A stretch of DNA of 57,944 bases from contig NZ_JAPFDR010000016.1 of NCBI RefSeq assembly GCF_026168755.1, positions 1-57,944 of the forward strand, read 5' to 3'. Positions 9,801 through 18,333 of this stretch are shown piece after piece (positions within the stretch are counted from its first letter, which is position 1; the number at the start of each line of letters is the position of its first letter). The position numbers and the translations under genes are program-made. The stretch is from Clostridium sp. GTDB taxonomy: Bacteria; Bacillota; Clostridia; Clostridiales; Clostridiaceae. The notes under the pieces were generated by a model that ran no database searches, was not told the DNA's origin, and saw only the letters and a program-made list of their open reading frames with translations.

Positions 9801-12800
9801 AGAATATCATCCGAACAAAGAAGAAATATTAAAGAACTTACAAAGAGCTCAAGATTTATTAAATGATGTTTTATTACAAGATGAAATAATAACTTTAGAT
9901 TCAACAATACATAATTTAGCTCCTCAAAATACTATAGGTCAAACAAATAATTATCAATCACTAGGTGTGGCAGTAAAACCTGGAGATAAAGTTACTCTGT
10001 ATATAGGAAGCCCAAATAGAAGTGATACAAAATTTGATTTAGTATTAACTCAATTTAATGCTGAAAGTGGCACTGCATATAAAGTAATAAAGGAATTAAA
10101 GATAGGAAAAAATGAAATTGAAATACCTGAAACTGGTTTTGATATGAACTATGAAAAAGGTGGAAATTTATATATAGGTCTTAAGAGTGGATTTGCAGAT
10201 AATAATACATTTAAAGTAAGAGTAAGTGGAGGAACGGAAATACCACATTTAAATGTAAATAATATTATAGATGATGAAACTAAAGAAGATGAAGTTAAAG
10301 AAGCTATAAGAGCTTATATTAGAGAGTTAAAAAGCTATGTAAGTTCTTTACCTAATAGATATCCTGATAGTGCTACTATAGAAGATAATTCTAACAATAT
10401 TTATACCTATGATCCACAAACTTCTATATTAAATGCTACAGATATAGAAGGAGAAAGAATTACGCTTTCTCTTGCAGCAGACCAAGTACTTGCTGGAATA
10501 CAAAGTGGGTTATCAGGAGATGAAGATGCCCAAGTAGATAGACTTTATAATACATTGCTTGCTTGGGAACAATTAATGAAGATTTCTTATTCACAACAAG
10601 GTTTACTTGAAGAAGCAATAGATTTTGATGGAGATGGAGAAATAACAGATACGAAATTAGATGTTCTTGGTGGAAAGAGTGAAATTCAATATTATAATGA
10701 AAATAGAGCACCTAAAAATCGTATTAATATTAAATATCAAAGAATGTTTACAGGGGCATTTATGTATGCATCATCACATCATGTTGGTATAGGTTATGGT
10801 TCTATTGCTGGAACTATGTCAGGTGTTCCATTTAAATTTGATTCAAATGGGAACTTAACAAATTCTGAAAGTGGACAATTGTTTGGATGGGGAATATCTC
10901 ATGAAATTGGACATGTTCATGATAGACCAGGTTTAACATATGCTGAAACAACTAATAATATTCTAGCACTTATAACTCAAACATTTAATGATATAAATGA
11001 ATCTAGATTAGAAGGCTCAGGATATAAAAAAGTTTATGATAAGGTAACTTCTAATAGTGTAGGATTAGCAAGTGATGGTCTTGCTAGATTAGGAATGTTC
11101 TGGCAATTACATTTAGCATATGACAATGATTATACTTATAATATGTTAGAGATTAATGCAGATAATAATTTAGAAAATGATACATTCTATGCTAAATTAT
11201 ATAGAGCTACTAGAATAAATGGAGTAGCTTCTTCAGAATCAGGATATGATTCAACAGCTCAAACATTTATAATGAGAGCTTCAGATGCTGCAGGAAAAGA
11301 TTTAAGAGAATTCTTTGAAAAATGGGGATTAGTTGCTAGTCCTAAGACAAATGAATATTTAAATTCTAAAGCATATCCAAAGGAAGATAAGGCTATTTAC
11401 TATCTAAATGATGAGACAAGAAGACTTAGATTAGCAGCAGGAGATGATGTTAGTTCAATAACTATGGCTTCAGATACTAAGGTAACAGCAAGCTTTGGTA
11501 GTGATGAAAATGGAAACAAACTAAGTGATAGATCATATTTAAATCAAAAGGAAGTTCCATTAACATTAAGTGTAACAAAAGATTCAGATAAGGTTTTAGG
11601 TTATGAAATAATAAGAAAAGAGGCAACAGCAACAGGAACTAAAGATGTAGTAGTTGGATTCGTTGAAAGAGATAAAGATGGAGAAAATGGATTAACTAAT
11701 TACATAGATGTTATAGATGCTATAAATAATAGAGCATTTGAATATAAAGTAAGAGCTTATGATTATAATTTAAATGTTACTGAGGAAACTACTATCGGTA
11801 ACATAAAAGTAAATCATGATGGAAGTATATCTGAAACTAATTGGGTATTTGATACTAATACAATAAGTGATAATGATGTTCATGATGAACATTCAGGACA
11901 TGGGCAAGCTCAAGATGGAGAAATTAAAAAGATTAGTGATAATGATCCATCAACAATTTATACTGCATCAAAAGCAACTAATAGCAATGGTACAGTTGTT
12001 TCAGGAGATCCATACGTAACTATTGATTTAGGAGATTCTAAATCCGTTGTTGGATTAAAATACAATCCAGGACAAGCACCTACAAAGAAATTCTCACTAA
12101 AGAACTTATTTAGTAAAACTTCAGATACTACATATTCACCAATAAGTAAATATGAAGTTTGGGTAAGTAAAGATGGAAACACTTGGTCTAAAGCTCATTC
12201 AGGGAATTTTGATACTACGAAGGAAAATACAATTTATTTCAATGAGACAGGAAGCAATTTAAATACTCAATTATGGGCATATGATGCACAGTATGTTAAG
12301 TTAGTAGCTAAGGGAGCTAGTGCTATATCTATAGCAGAAATTGATATATTAGGACCAACTGGAGATAACATAGAAATAGGTATAGATAATGGTGATAAAG
12401 TTTATGAAAATGGTGTAGGTATTTTAAAGACAGATTATACTTATGCAGAAGGAAAAACTATACCAGCTGGATCTATAATAGTTACTGGTGAATATAAAGG
12501 TGATCCAGCATTTAACGTACCTCTAGTAATAAATGAGAATGATGAAAACTTTGCTTTAAATGCACAAGCAATTTTACTAGCGACATTACCAGATAATGCA
12601 GAATTAGGAGAAGTTGCTAAAGGAACTTGGTTATATTGGATAACTCCAGAGCAATACAAGGAAAGTGGAAATATTAAAGGAACTAAGATAAAGGCGGAAC
12701 TTTATAGATATAATAAGTTAGATAGTAACAATGCACCAGTAGGTCAAAGATTAGTAAGTGATACATTCTTATATGATTTACCTGAAGATTTAGATCAACT

Positions 12801-12912
12801 ACCATTAATAGAATTAAACAATTCAAAAGCAAAATTATTGTCAAGTTCTTTTGATGAGGTTGTAGAAGTGGGTAGCGATATTATTCAAGGTGTATTCAAC
12901 AATAGAAAGTAA
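6892..12912 (+). CDS. Secreted M60-family zinc peptidase with dockerin, FN3 and CBM32-like modules
   Basis: This is a predicted extracellular mucin/glycoprotein peptidase of 2006 residues. It begins with a signal peptide (to about TFAE, residue 26) and an acidic low-complexity linker, then a beta domain (about 120-260). A dockerin follows at about 265-315, with two EF-hand loops starting at Asp268 (DFDSDG region) and Asp295 (DLNRDGKVDITD). Next come a discoidin-like region, two FN3 domains (about 500-775) and a CBM32-like module (about 780-930). The M60 domain carries the gluzincin motif HEIGH at 1337-1341 and the third ligand Glu1352. Another CBM32-like module (about 1660-1830) precedes the tail. 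M60 enzymes such as C. perfringens ZmpA/ZmpB cut O-glycosylated proteins. There is no wall anchor. The dockerin and the neighbouring LPxTG gene suggest docking. A paralog of exactly the same length lies at 48464. AGGAGG precedes ATG. Confidence 0.9.
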   Translation: MNRRKISAMLAVALITSQVQGITFAETKASSQEIDKVVLENLDDNNSDSIVDEKTDTQEGISEENSESITDDFSNEENGEISQGDVINEEEKAIENESNKNVETTETEKENIDESQQGSEQYKVTGKLELDINFDSPIKVANSEKTDISVKIIKDGKSNTVKLGSNVTSGKLDNSNITYNLEALDYSRNKLAEGETELDFYHLTFENLELGTYSVEISGKGYQTATMNNIEIQNSSKRILLGTDEKRIELEDGSVEHYPGVLISGDFDSDGSVTKDDYEILKNAIKSKSSDDKFDLNRDGKVDITDLIYVHQNINKTKNTPIIVDTDPIINPDNISINVDSNKVTVTGDIKNILKSENSTVSLESKSEISEANPIEIPMDLSAKTRNSNKIEEITIQAPSENAPSSGEIVIPGAGESGQPLTVKFNDSNVTKSITRTADGKEMDTIKIDLGKQVAVSQISIKVTGSRSNKNLTEIAKVEFLNNVYKEMPKPKMNIPVINQFTSTTQVGQESMTIGWQHETNVSGYEIKVEELNNNNQVVNTSTYKTNDNSLKIEKVNAYGIYRVSIQSISGEWKSGYKDEQTGYSETATGDTNLTNNSNDKDGKPDNVDSNYQPQAWDSKSGKLSESAAGDNGSSFGADSIIEVQVIPETAPEGPEGIKVKGGYKQLTVSWKSHAKAKDYELYYRKVGTKEWLKANDNGEKYTDSNLDDNIPTGVFDLAAGATDSSDFIRGTSYTITGLEDTTSYEIMMTATNHHGTGGLSQVYIGATTKLVPPVTTNYKLINTANGVGALTNNIEKVEFKQGDSDNENAVVDNDYSTAWTWNGWDTSIYGKGGPVITFDKEYKIDTVRLITRLDIDSWPYEGNIGFLNKETGKWEYINASLSTSGKVVTLKLSEPITAKQIQTNISVYPGSGSGKVSISEIKFYEYDSLEKDVDNLFADDLKLSLNNDVTQTMVDELVKRANTIDPINLEYHPNKEEILKNLQRAQDLLNDVLLQDEIITLDSTIHNLAPQNTIGQTNNYQSLGVAVKPGDKVTLYIGSPNRSDTKFDLVLTQFNAESGTAYKVIKELKIGKNEIEIPETGFDMNYEKGGNLYIGLKSGFADNNTFKVRVSGGTEIPHLNVNNIIDDETKEDEVKEAIRAYIRELKSYVSSLPNRYPDSATIEDNSNNIYTYDPQTSILNATDIEGERITLSLAADQVLAGIQSGLSGDEDAQVDRLYNTLLAWEQLMKISYSQQGLLEEAIDFDGDGEITDTKLDVLGGKSEIQYYNENRAPKNRINIKYQRMFTGAFMYASSHHVGIGYGSIAGTMSGVPFKFDSNGNLTNSESGQLFGWGISHEIGHVHDRPGLTYAETTNNILALITQTFNDINESRLEGSGYKKVYDKVTSNSVGLASDGLARLGMFWQLHLAYDNDYTYNMLEINADNNLENDTFYAKLYRATRINGVASSESGYDSTAQTFIMRASDAAGKDLREFFEKWGLVASPKTNEYLNSKAYPKEDKAIYYLNDETRRLRLAAGDDVSSITMASDTKVTASFGSDENGNKLSDRSYLNQKEVPLTLSVTKDSDKVLGYEIIRKEATATGTKDVVVGFVERDKDGENGLTNYIDVIDAINNRAFEYKVRAYDYNLNVTEETTIGNIKVNHDGSISETNWVFDTNTISDNDVHDEHSGHGQAQDGEIKKISDNDPSTIYTASKATNSNGTVVSGDPYVTIDLGDSKSVVGLKYNPGQAPTKKFSLKNLFSKTSDTTYSPISKYEVWVSKDGNTWSKAHSGNFDTTKENTIYFNETGSNLNTQLWAYDAQYVKLVAKGASAISIAEIDILGPTGDNIEIGIDNGDKVYENGVGILKTDYTYAEGKTIPAGSIIVTGEYKGDPAFNVPLVINENDENFALNAQAILLATLPDNAELGEVAKGTWLYWITPEQYKESGNIKGTKIKAELYRYNKLDSNNAPVGQRLVSDTFLYDLPEDLDQLPLIELNNSKAKLLSSSFDEVVEVGSDIIQGVFNNRK

Positions 12913-12941
12913 ATTTATAGTGATAATATTTTGATTTAAAA

Positions 12942-12967
12942 GAGGTTATCTCTTTTGAGATAGCCTC
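12942..12967 (+). other. Hairpin between the M60 gene and its partner
   Basis: GAGGTTATCTC (12942-12952) pairs with GAGATAGCCTC (12957-12967) across a four-base loop, without a T run. It is probably a partial terminator or RNA-stability hairpin that sets the ratio of the two gene products. Confidence 0.5.
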
Positions 12968-12992
12968 AATAAAGTAAGAAAGGAGATAGATT

Positions 12993-15581
12993 ATGAAAAA
13001 GAATAAGGTAAAGCCAACTGTAAAAACGGCTTTAGCATATACATTAGCAGTAACTTCAACTGCTGCAATAGCTTATGCAGCACCAAAAGTTATAACGAGT
13101 AATTCTGAAAGTACAGAAAACAACTTTATATTAGATGTAGAAAAAGTAGACTCTGATACAGTTAAAGTATCGTTAGATAATATAGAAGACATTCCAAAAG
13201 CTCTTCAATTTAGTTTAAAGTTAGATGGAGTAGTTTTAAAAGAGGAGAATGGTAATCCTATAATAAAAGATTTAATAAACATAAATAAATCAGATAAAAT
13301 AATAACAGATTATACTTATAATAAAGAGACAAATACAATAGATATTTTAATAACAGCTCAAGATTCAATACCTAAGAATGGTAATGAAGTTGAAGTTTTT
13401 GAGTTAGATTTAGTTCCATCAGCTAATAATGAATCAAGAAAGTATACTATAACAAATGAAGAAAGTTCTGAATATAAATATGTAAGTAATACAAAGAAAG
13501 AGTATGTTAAAGGTGTAAGTGTTGCAAATTCAGAATTAACTTTAAACACAAATCCTACTATAGAAATGAATAGTAATTCTTACATAGAAATTACTGAAGG
13601 AGAAACCCTTCAATTAACAGCAGAGACCTTACAAGAAAAAGGATTAATAATAAAAGATCAAGAAAATGATAAAATAACTTTAGAAGTTAAAGATTCAAGT
13701 GATAAGATAATAAAAGAGTTTAAGGGAACTGAAGAAGGAATATATGATTTATATATTATAGCCAAGGATGATTTTGCAGGTGAATCAGAGACTTTAAAGG
13801 TACAAGTTAAAGTTAATGCAGTAATTGAAGGACCTACTATTACTAAAGATGGAAATGAACTTGAAAGTGTTATTATAAATGCAGGAGAAGCATTTGATTT
13901 AATGGCTGGAGTTAAGGCTGTAGATGTTAATGGAAATTCAGTAGAGGTTAAAGTTACGTCAGATAAAGAACTTAACTTAGACCCAGAAAAAGATACTCAA
14001 TATACTATAACATATACAGCTAGTGATAGTCGTGGTAGAACAACAGTTAAAACTATAACATTAAGTGTAAAAGCAAATAAAGCACCAGTAATAAAAGGTG
14101 TTACAGATCATACTTTAACAGTAGGAGATAGTTTTGATCCAAAGAAAAATGTTACTGTAGAAGATGAAGATGATGATATAGAGTTACTTGTTGAGAGCAA
14201 TGTAAATACAAATATAGCAGGTGTTTATAAAGTTATATATAGTGCTACAGATAGTGGAAATAAAACAACTAGAGTTCAAAGCATTGTTGTTGTAAATCCA
14301 AAGGCAGCTTCACTAAACAATATCCCAGTAATAAATGCTGAAGATAAAGTTATACAATTAGGAGAAGAATTTAAAGAACTTGATGGAGTAACAGCAAGTG
14401 ATAAAGAAGAAGGAAATATAACTGAAAAGATACAAGTTATAAAAAATGAAGTTAACATAAATGTATCAGGAAAATATGAAGTTACATATAGTGTAACAGA
14501 TACTGAGGGAGCAAGCTCTATAAAGACAATAGTAATAACAGTAAATGAGCCTCCAGTAATAAATGCTACAGATAAAGTTATAAAGGTTGGAGAAAGTTTT
14601 GATCCATTAAGTGGAGTAACTGCAACTGATAAAGAAGATGGAAGTATAACTAAAATAGAAGTTGTAGAAAATACTGTTGATGAAAAAACTCCAGGAGAAT
14701 ATAAAGTTACATATAAAGTAAAAGATAGTAATGGTGGAGAAGCTACAAAAACAATAAAAGTAACAGTAAAAAAAGATGTTGTATTAGCTGAAAGTATAAC
14801 TATAAACAATAAAATTAATAGCTTATATGTAGGAAGTAATAAAATCTTAACTGCAACTATAAATGATGAAGCAGAAATAAAAGATATAAAGTGGACAACA
14901 AGTGATGAAAATATAGCAGCAATAGAAGTTATAGGAAATGATGTTAAAGTAATAGCGAAAGAAAAAGGGCAAGTAACTATAACAGCAACAACTACTGATG
15001 GAAGCAATAAATCTGATAGTGTTACTATAAATATAGAAAAATATGAAGAAAATGTAGTGAGTTTTGTTAAAGATATTATAGACACTACTATTGTTACACC
15101 TATATCAGGTTCTGGGGAAATTGATTCTCCATTAGAAATGGAAGTACAAGCTGTAACTTTAGAAAAGTTTAGTGAGTTCTTAAATAATATTAAAAAGTTA
15201 AATGGTGTATTAGAAAAGAAATATGTAGATGGAAACTTTACAGTTTATAAAATAAAAGTTAAAAATACATCTTTAATATCTAGATTTATAGAAGCTATTA
15301 AAAATGAGTCAAGTAATGAGGCTTATATAGAAATAAAGATACCGAATGATTTAGAAAATGCAAATGCATTAGGAAGTAAATTAGAAGAAGTTATATCTAA
15401 AAATGAAGGTGGAAATACACCAGAGGATGGAAATAAACCAGGAGATGAAAACACTTCAGGAAATTCAAATAATAATAAGTTACCTATCACAGGAAAAGAA
15501 AGTATAATAAGTTTAGTTGGTGTAGTTACTACAGCTGCTGGTATGTTATTAGTAGGTAAAAAAAAGAAAAATAAAAAATAG
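12993..15581 (+). CDS. LPxTG-anchored surface protein with cohesin-like N-terminus and Ig-like repeats
   Basis: The 862-residue product has a signal peptide ending near AYAAP (about residue 29). The N-terminal beta domain (about 35-180) has the strand order and the DYTYNKETNTIDILI segment expected of a cohesin-type fold; this is inference. Several Ig-like (DUF5011-type) repeats follow, with VTYSVTDTEG-like strands (about 280-595), then a Big_2-like domain (about 600-690). A domain starting SGSGEIDSPLEMEV comes next. The C-terminus is a sortase signal, LPITG at 830-834, followed by a hydrophobic segment and KKKKNKK. It lies 80 bases after the M60-dockerin gene with a good SD, so it is probably co-expressed. 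It may be the wall anchor for that peptidase. A homolog lies in the same place after the second M60 gene (54504). Confidence 0.82.
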   Translation: MKKNKVKPTVKTALAYTLAVTSTAAIAYAAPKVITSNSESTENNFILDVEKVDSDTVKVSLDNIEDIPKALQFSLKLDGVVLKEENGNPIIKDLININKSDKIITDYTYNKETNTIDILITAQDSIPKNGNEVEVFELDLVPSANNESRKYTITNEESSEYKYVSNTKKEYVKGVSVANSELTLNTNPTIEMNSNSYIEITEGETLQLTAETLQEKGLIIKDQENDKITLEVKDSSDKIIKEFKGTEEGIYDLYIIAKDDFAGESETLKVQVKVNAVIEGPTITKDGNELESVIINAGEAFDLMAGVKAVDVNGNSVEVKVTSDKELNLDPEKDTQYTITYTASDSRGRTTVKTITLSVKANKAPVIKGVTDHTLTVGDSFDPKKNVTVEDEDDDIELLVESNVNTNIAGVYKVIYSATDSGNKTTRVQSIVVVNPKAASLNNIPVINAEDKVIQLGEEFKELDGVTASDKEEGNITEKIQVIKNEVNINVSGKYEVTYSVTDTEGASSIKTIVITVNEPPVINATDKVIKVGESFDPLSGVTATDKEDGSITKIEVVENTVDEKTPGEYKVTYKVKDSNGGEATKTIKVTVKKDVVLAESITINNKINSLYVGSNKILTATINDEAEIKDIKWTTSDENIAAIEVIGNDVKVIAKEKGQVTITATTTDGSNKSDSVTINIEKYEENVVSFVKDIIDTTIVTPISGSGEIDSPLEMEVQAVTLEKFSEFLNNIKKLNGVLEKKYVDGNFTVYKIKVKNTSLISRFIEAIKNESSNEAYIEIKIPNDLENANALGSKLEEVISKNEGGNTPEDGNKPGDENTSGNSNNNKLPITGKESIISLVGVVTTAAGMLLVGKKKKNKK

Positions 15582-15625
15582 TTTTGTGAAAAGTAGATTT
15601 TATATTTACTAATTAGTATAAAAAT

Positions 15626-15693
15626 TTTTAACAATAATGAATAATATATTAAAGATGGTAAGGCTTATGAGAGCATAGGTCTTATCATTTTTT
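15626..15693 (+). repeat. Direct repeat, right copy, containing a terminator
   Basis: Near-identical copy of 6641-6706. The hairpin (AAGATGGTAAGGCTTATG with CATAGGTCTTATCATT, then T6) ends transcription of the LPxTG gene. Confidence 0.85.
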
Positions 15694-15745
15694 GTTCTTA
15701 AATACAGTAAATAAACAAACTCATAATTTCTCCACAATTATTTTA

Positions 15746-15922
15746 TATAATGAAAATGTAGACTGATTGAGGAGCGTGATTTATATGGATGATATACCCC
15801 TAGAAAATAATGAAATAAAGATATTTAATAGGATAAGTAGTTCATATATATAACAAATGAGTTTGCTTTCAATAATTCTTATGGATTAATTTGTGTGTAT
15901 ATGAACTCTAAAGGAGGAAATT
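15746..15922 (+). promoter_or_regulatory. mgtE leader region with a long hairpin next to the ribosome binding site
   Basis: TATAAT at 15746-15751 is the likely -10, with no clear -35. The leader contains a 22-codon ORF (15785-15853) whose last codons lie in the 5' arm of a hairpin. AGTTCATATA at 15839-15848 pairs with TATATGAACT at 15898-15907, and ACAAAT at 15853-15858 pairs with ATTTGT at 15889-15894. The 3' arm stops 3 bases before the mgtE SD AAGGAGG (15911-15917). No T run follows, so control at translation is more likely than termination. Confidence 0.5.
15785..15853 (+). CDS. Putative 22-residue leader peptide upstream of mgtE
   Basis: The ORF begins with ATG after GAGGAG (15769-15774, 10 bases spacing). 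The peptide starts MDDIPLENNEIK, acidic with a proline near the start. In enterobacteria, the MgtL leader peptide of the Mg transporter gene mgtA also has an acidic, proline-rich N-terminus that destabilises ribosomes at low magnesium. The stop codon lies in the 5' arm of the hairpin next to the mgtE SD. The good SD and position argue for a real gene, but at this length chance is possible and there is no homolog I can name. Confidence 0.4.
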   Translation: MDDIPLENNEIKIFNRISSSYI

Positions 15923-16726
15923 ATGGCACAAGAATTATTAAGAGTAATTAAACATAATACTATTAGTGAATTAAGTCAAGTATTACAAAGAATGAATACT
16001 GTTGATATTGCAAAGAGCATGGAAGAGTTAGATTATAAATCTTTAGTAGTAGTATTTAGATTATTAACTAAAGATACATCAGCAGAAGTTTTTTCATATT
16101 TAGATAAAGAATCTCAACAAAAGATAATTGAATTAATCACAGAAGATTTTCAAAAAATGGCTGCAATGGAGCCAAGTGAAGAACCATATTTAAAAACTCC
16201 AGTTTTGACATTAGCTAAAAAAAGAATAGTATGGCTTTTAGTATTAATGGTATCTGCTACTGTTACAGGATCAATAATTCAAGGATTTGAAGATGTTCTT
16301 CAATCTGTAGTAATATTAGCATCATTTATTCCTATGTTAATGGATACTGGTGGTAACTCAGGATCACAATCATCTACATTAGTTATAAGAGGATTAGCAC
16401 TTGGGGAAATTACTACAAAGGACTTTTTAAAAGTAATATTTAAGGAATTTAGAGTGAGTATTGTAGTTGCGACTGTTTTAGCGATAGTAAACTTTTTAAG
16501 ATTATATTTCTTTAATAGTGCAGATCTTATGATTTCTCTTACAGTATGTGCAAGCTTATTCTTGACTGTAGTATTAGCAAAGATTGTAGGTGGAGTTTTA
16601 CCTATAATATCAAAGAAGCTAAATTTAGATCCTGCAATAATGGCAAGTCCACTTATTACCACAATAGTAGATGCTTTTGCATTAGTAGTTTACTTTGGTT
16701 TTGCAAAATTACTTTTAGGAATATAA
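15923..16726 (+). CDS. mgtE: Short MgtE-type magnesium transporter lacking CBS domains
   Basis: The 267-residue product has a reduced MgtE N-domain (about 1-70) and five predicted membrane helices. The pore signatures PMLMDTGGNSGSQSS and DPAIMASPLITTIVD are both present. Full-length MgtE (about 450 residues) has two CBS domains that sense cytoplasmic magnesium and gate the channel. They are missing here: a short linker (FQKMAAMEPSEEPYLKTP) joins the N-domain to the pore. It may therefore be regulated at expression rather than by gating, which makes the leader structure notable. A bidirectional terminator follows. Confidence 0.88.
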   Translation: MAQELLRVIKHNTISELSQVLQRMNTVDIAKSMEELDYKSLVVVFRLLTKDTSAEVFSYLDKESQQKIIELITEDFQKMAAMEPSEEPYLKTPVLTLAKKRIVWLLVLMVSATVTGSIIQGFEDVLQSVVILASFIPMLMDTGGNSGSQSSTLVIRGLALGEITTKDFLKVIFKEFRVSIVVATVLAIVNFLRLYFFNSADLMISLTVCASLFLTVVLAKIVGGVLPIISKKLNLDPAIMASPLITTIVDAFALVVYFGFAKLLLGI

Positions 16727-16733
16727 TATTAGT

Positions 16734-16763
16734 AAAAGGGATGATGTAAAACTCATCCCTTTT
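16734..16763. terminator. Bidirectional terminator between mgtE and the RpiR-type gene
   Basis: AAAAGGGATGA (16734-16744) pairs perfectly with TCATCCCTTTT (16753-16763). It overlaps the stop codon of the minus-strand gene. Confidence 0.75.
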
Positions 16764-17562
16764 ATGAATTTATTATGGCATCTATAGTTATTTGCATTTT
16801 TTCTTCTAAGGTTTTATCTTCTAATAATACAGTAGATATTAAATCGACAAGATACATAGTTGAGAATTGAGAGTTTATAAATTTATGTCTACCTATAAAA
16901 CGAGTGTTATAAACTTTTAATATTATATCTGAATAAGCTGTTATTAAACTTTCATCAAAGCTTGTTATACAAGCAATTTTAGATCCATTTTTTTTAGAAA
17001 CCTTTAAGGCATTTACAAGCTCTTTTGTTTCACCTGATATAGAGAATCCTATAACAAGATCTTCAGGAGATGTTATTGAGCTATTAATAATCATCATATG
17101 AGAATCTGAAATACAATGTACGTTAAACCCCATTCTTATTAATCTTTGCATCATTTCAGTAGCTGTTAAACCAGAACTACCAACTCCATATAGATAGATT
17201 TTATTGGCCTTTTTAATTTCTTCAACTATATTAAGTATAGCAGATTTATCTATAAGTGAATTTGTTCTTTCAATTACTTCATTATAATGGTTATATACGC
17301 TTGAAAAAATACTAGCGCTATCGATAGATTTGTTATCATTAGTGATTAAATTAATTTGCATTTTCATTTCAACAAAGCTATCGCAGCCAATTTTTTTTGA
17401 GAATCTGGTAATAGTAGAACTAGAAGTTCCTGTTATTTTAGCTAACTCTATTATGTTTATATTTTTAATCATATCAGGTTGATGTAAGATATAATTAGCA
17501 ATAGATTTTTCTTTATCCGAAAAGTTATTATATTTTTGTTGTATCTCGCATATAATATTCAA
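16762..17562 (-). CDS. RpiR/MurR-family regulator (HTH plus SIS), NanR-like
   Basis: This 266-residue regulator has an N-terminal RpiR helix-turn-helix (ELAKITGTSSSTITRFSKKIGC at about 38-60). A SIS phosphosugar-binding domain (about 115-250) follows, with YLYGVGSSGLTATEM and the GFSISGETKELVNAL motif. The start is TTG at 17562, supported by GGAGGG six bases upstream. It lies downstream of nanE and the PTS gene on the same strand, separated by a hairpin. It probably binds an amino-sugar phosphate such as ManNAc-6-P or GlcNAc-6-P and controls that operon. Four inverted repeats around the PTS promoter are candidate operators. The ligand is inferred from context. Confidence 0.88.
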   Translation of the reverse strand: MNIICEIQQKYNNFSDKEKSIANYILHQPDMIKNINIIELAKITGTSSSTITRFSKKIGCDSFVEMKMQINLITNDNKSIDSASIFSSVYNHYNEVIERTNSLIDKSAILNIVEEIKKANKIYLYGVGSSGLTATEMMQRLIRMGFNVHCISDSHMMIINSSITSPEDLVIGFSISGETKELVNALKVSKKNGSKIACITSFDESLITAYSDIILKVYNTRFIGRHKFINSQFSTMYLVDLISTVLLEDKTLEEKMQITIDAIINS

Positions 17563-17622
17563 TTAAAGCCCTCCATAGTAAAATGATATATTTAATAATA
17601 CCATAATTCTTTTTTTTATAAA

Positions 17623-17658
17623 ATAAGAGATAGAGTCATAATAGTCTCCATCTCTTAT
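17623..17658 (-). terminator. Terminator after nanE
   Basis: ATAAGAGATAGAG (17623-17635) pairs with CTCCATCTCTTAT (17646-17658) with one mismatch. On the minus strand it is followed by TTTTATAAAA-rich sequence. It would reduce readthrough into the RpiR-type gene. Confidence 0.55.
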
Positions 17659-17669
17659 ATATAAATATC

Positions 17670-18314
17670 TTATAATGCTTTTTGAACTTCTTCGCTGAAT
17701 TTTTTTGTTATAAGTTGAGGTCTAGTAATAGCGCTACCAACTACAACTGAATAAGCTCCCATTTCTAAAGCTTTTCTAGCTTTTTCAGGAGTATCAAAAT
17801 TACCTTCAGCTATAACTGGAACTTTACACTTTTCAATTAGTGTAGAAAGAACTTGGAAGTTATTCAAACCCTTAGATTGTTTAGTATAGCCAATTAATGT
17901 TGTTCCTACAAAGTGGAATCCCAATTTTTCAGCTCTTAAACCTTCTTCAACTGTTGAAATATCAGCCATAAACTTTTGATTAGGATACTTAGAGATAACC
18001 TCCTTAAGGAAGTCTTCATCTTGATTTATAGTTGCATCTAAAGCTACTACATCTATACCTTCTTCAACTAATGCATCAACTTCCTTCATTGTAGGAGTAA
18101 TATATGGAATCATATTATCATAATCCTGTTTTATTATTCCAATTATAGGTAAATCAACCTCTGCTTTTATTTCTTTAATATCATCTACAGTGTTAGCACG
18201 TATACCAATTGCGCCACCTTCCTTAGCAGCTAAAGCCATTTTACCCATTATGAAGGAGCTATGTAGTGGTTCATTTGGTAGTGCTTGACATGATACAATT
18301 AATCCTTTATTCAT
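17670..18314 (-). CDS. nanE: N-acetylmannosamine-6-phosphate 2-epimerase
   Basis: NanE converts ManNAc-6-P to GlcNAc-6-P in sialic acid and ManNAc catabolism. The 214-residue TIM-barrel product has the family landmarks [15 protein letters not shown] at the N-terminus, [34 protein letters not shown] and [16 protein letters not shown] 18314 (MNKGLIV) fits the SD GGAGTG; the upstream GTG is too close to it. It lies 19 bases after the PTS gene and is co-transcribed with it. No sialate lyase or ManNAc kinase is visible. With a PTS delivering already phosphorylated sugar, no kinase is needed, which suggests ManNAc as the substrate. Confidence 0.94.
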   Translation of the reverse strand: MNKGLIVSCQALPNEPLHSSFIMGKMALAAKEGGAIGIRANTVDDIKEIKAEVDLPIIGIIKQDYDNMIPYITPTMKEVDALVEEGIDVVALDATINQDEDFLKEVISKYPNQKFMADISTVEEGLRAEKLGFHFVGTTLIGYTKQSKGLNNFQVLSTLIEKCKVPVIAEGNFDTPEKARKALEMGAYSVVVGSAITRPQLITKKFSEEVQKAL

Positions 18315-18333
18315 TACTTTCACTCCTTATAAA

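Noticed and set aside
14276..15085. 269-codon minus-strand ORF within the first LPxTG gene
   Set aside because: It is the antisense shadow of Ig-like repeats on the plus strand; it has no SD and an unnatural Ser/Thr/Val composition.
15700..15922. M-box magnesium riboswitch before mgtE
   Set aside because: The leader is too short and AT-rich, and none of the conserved M-box stems can be found.
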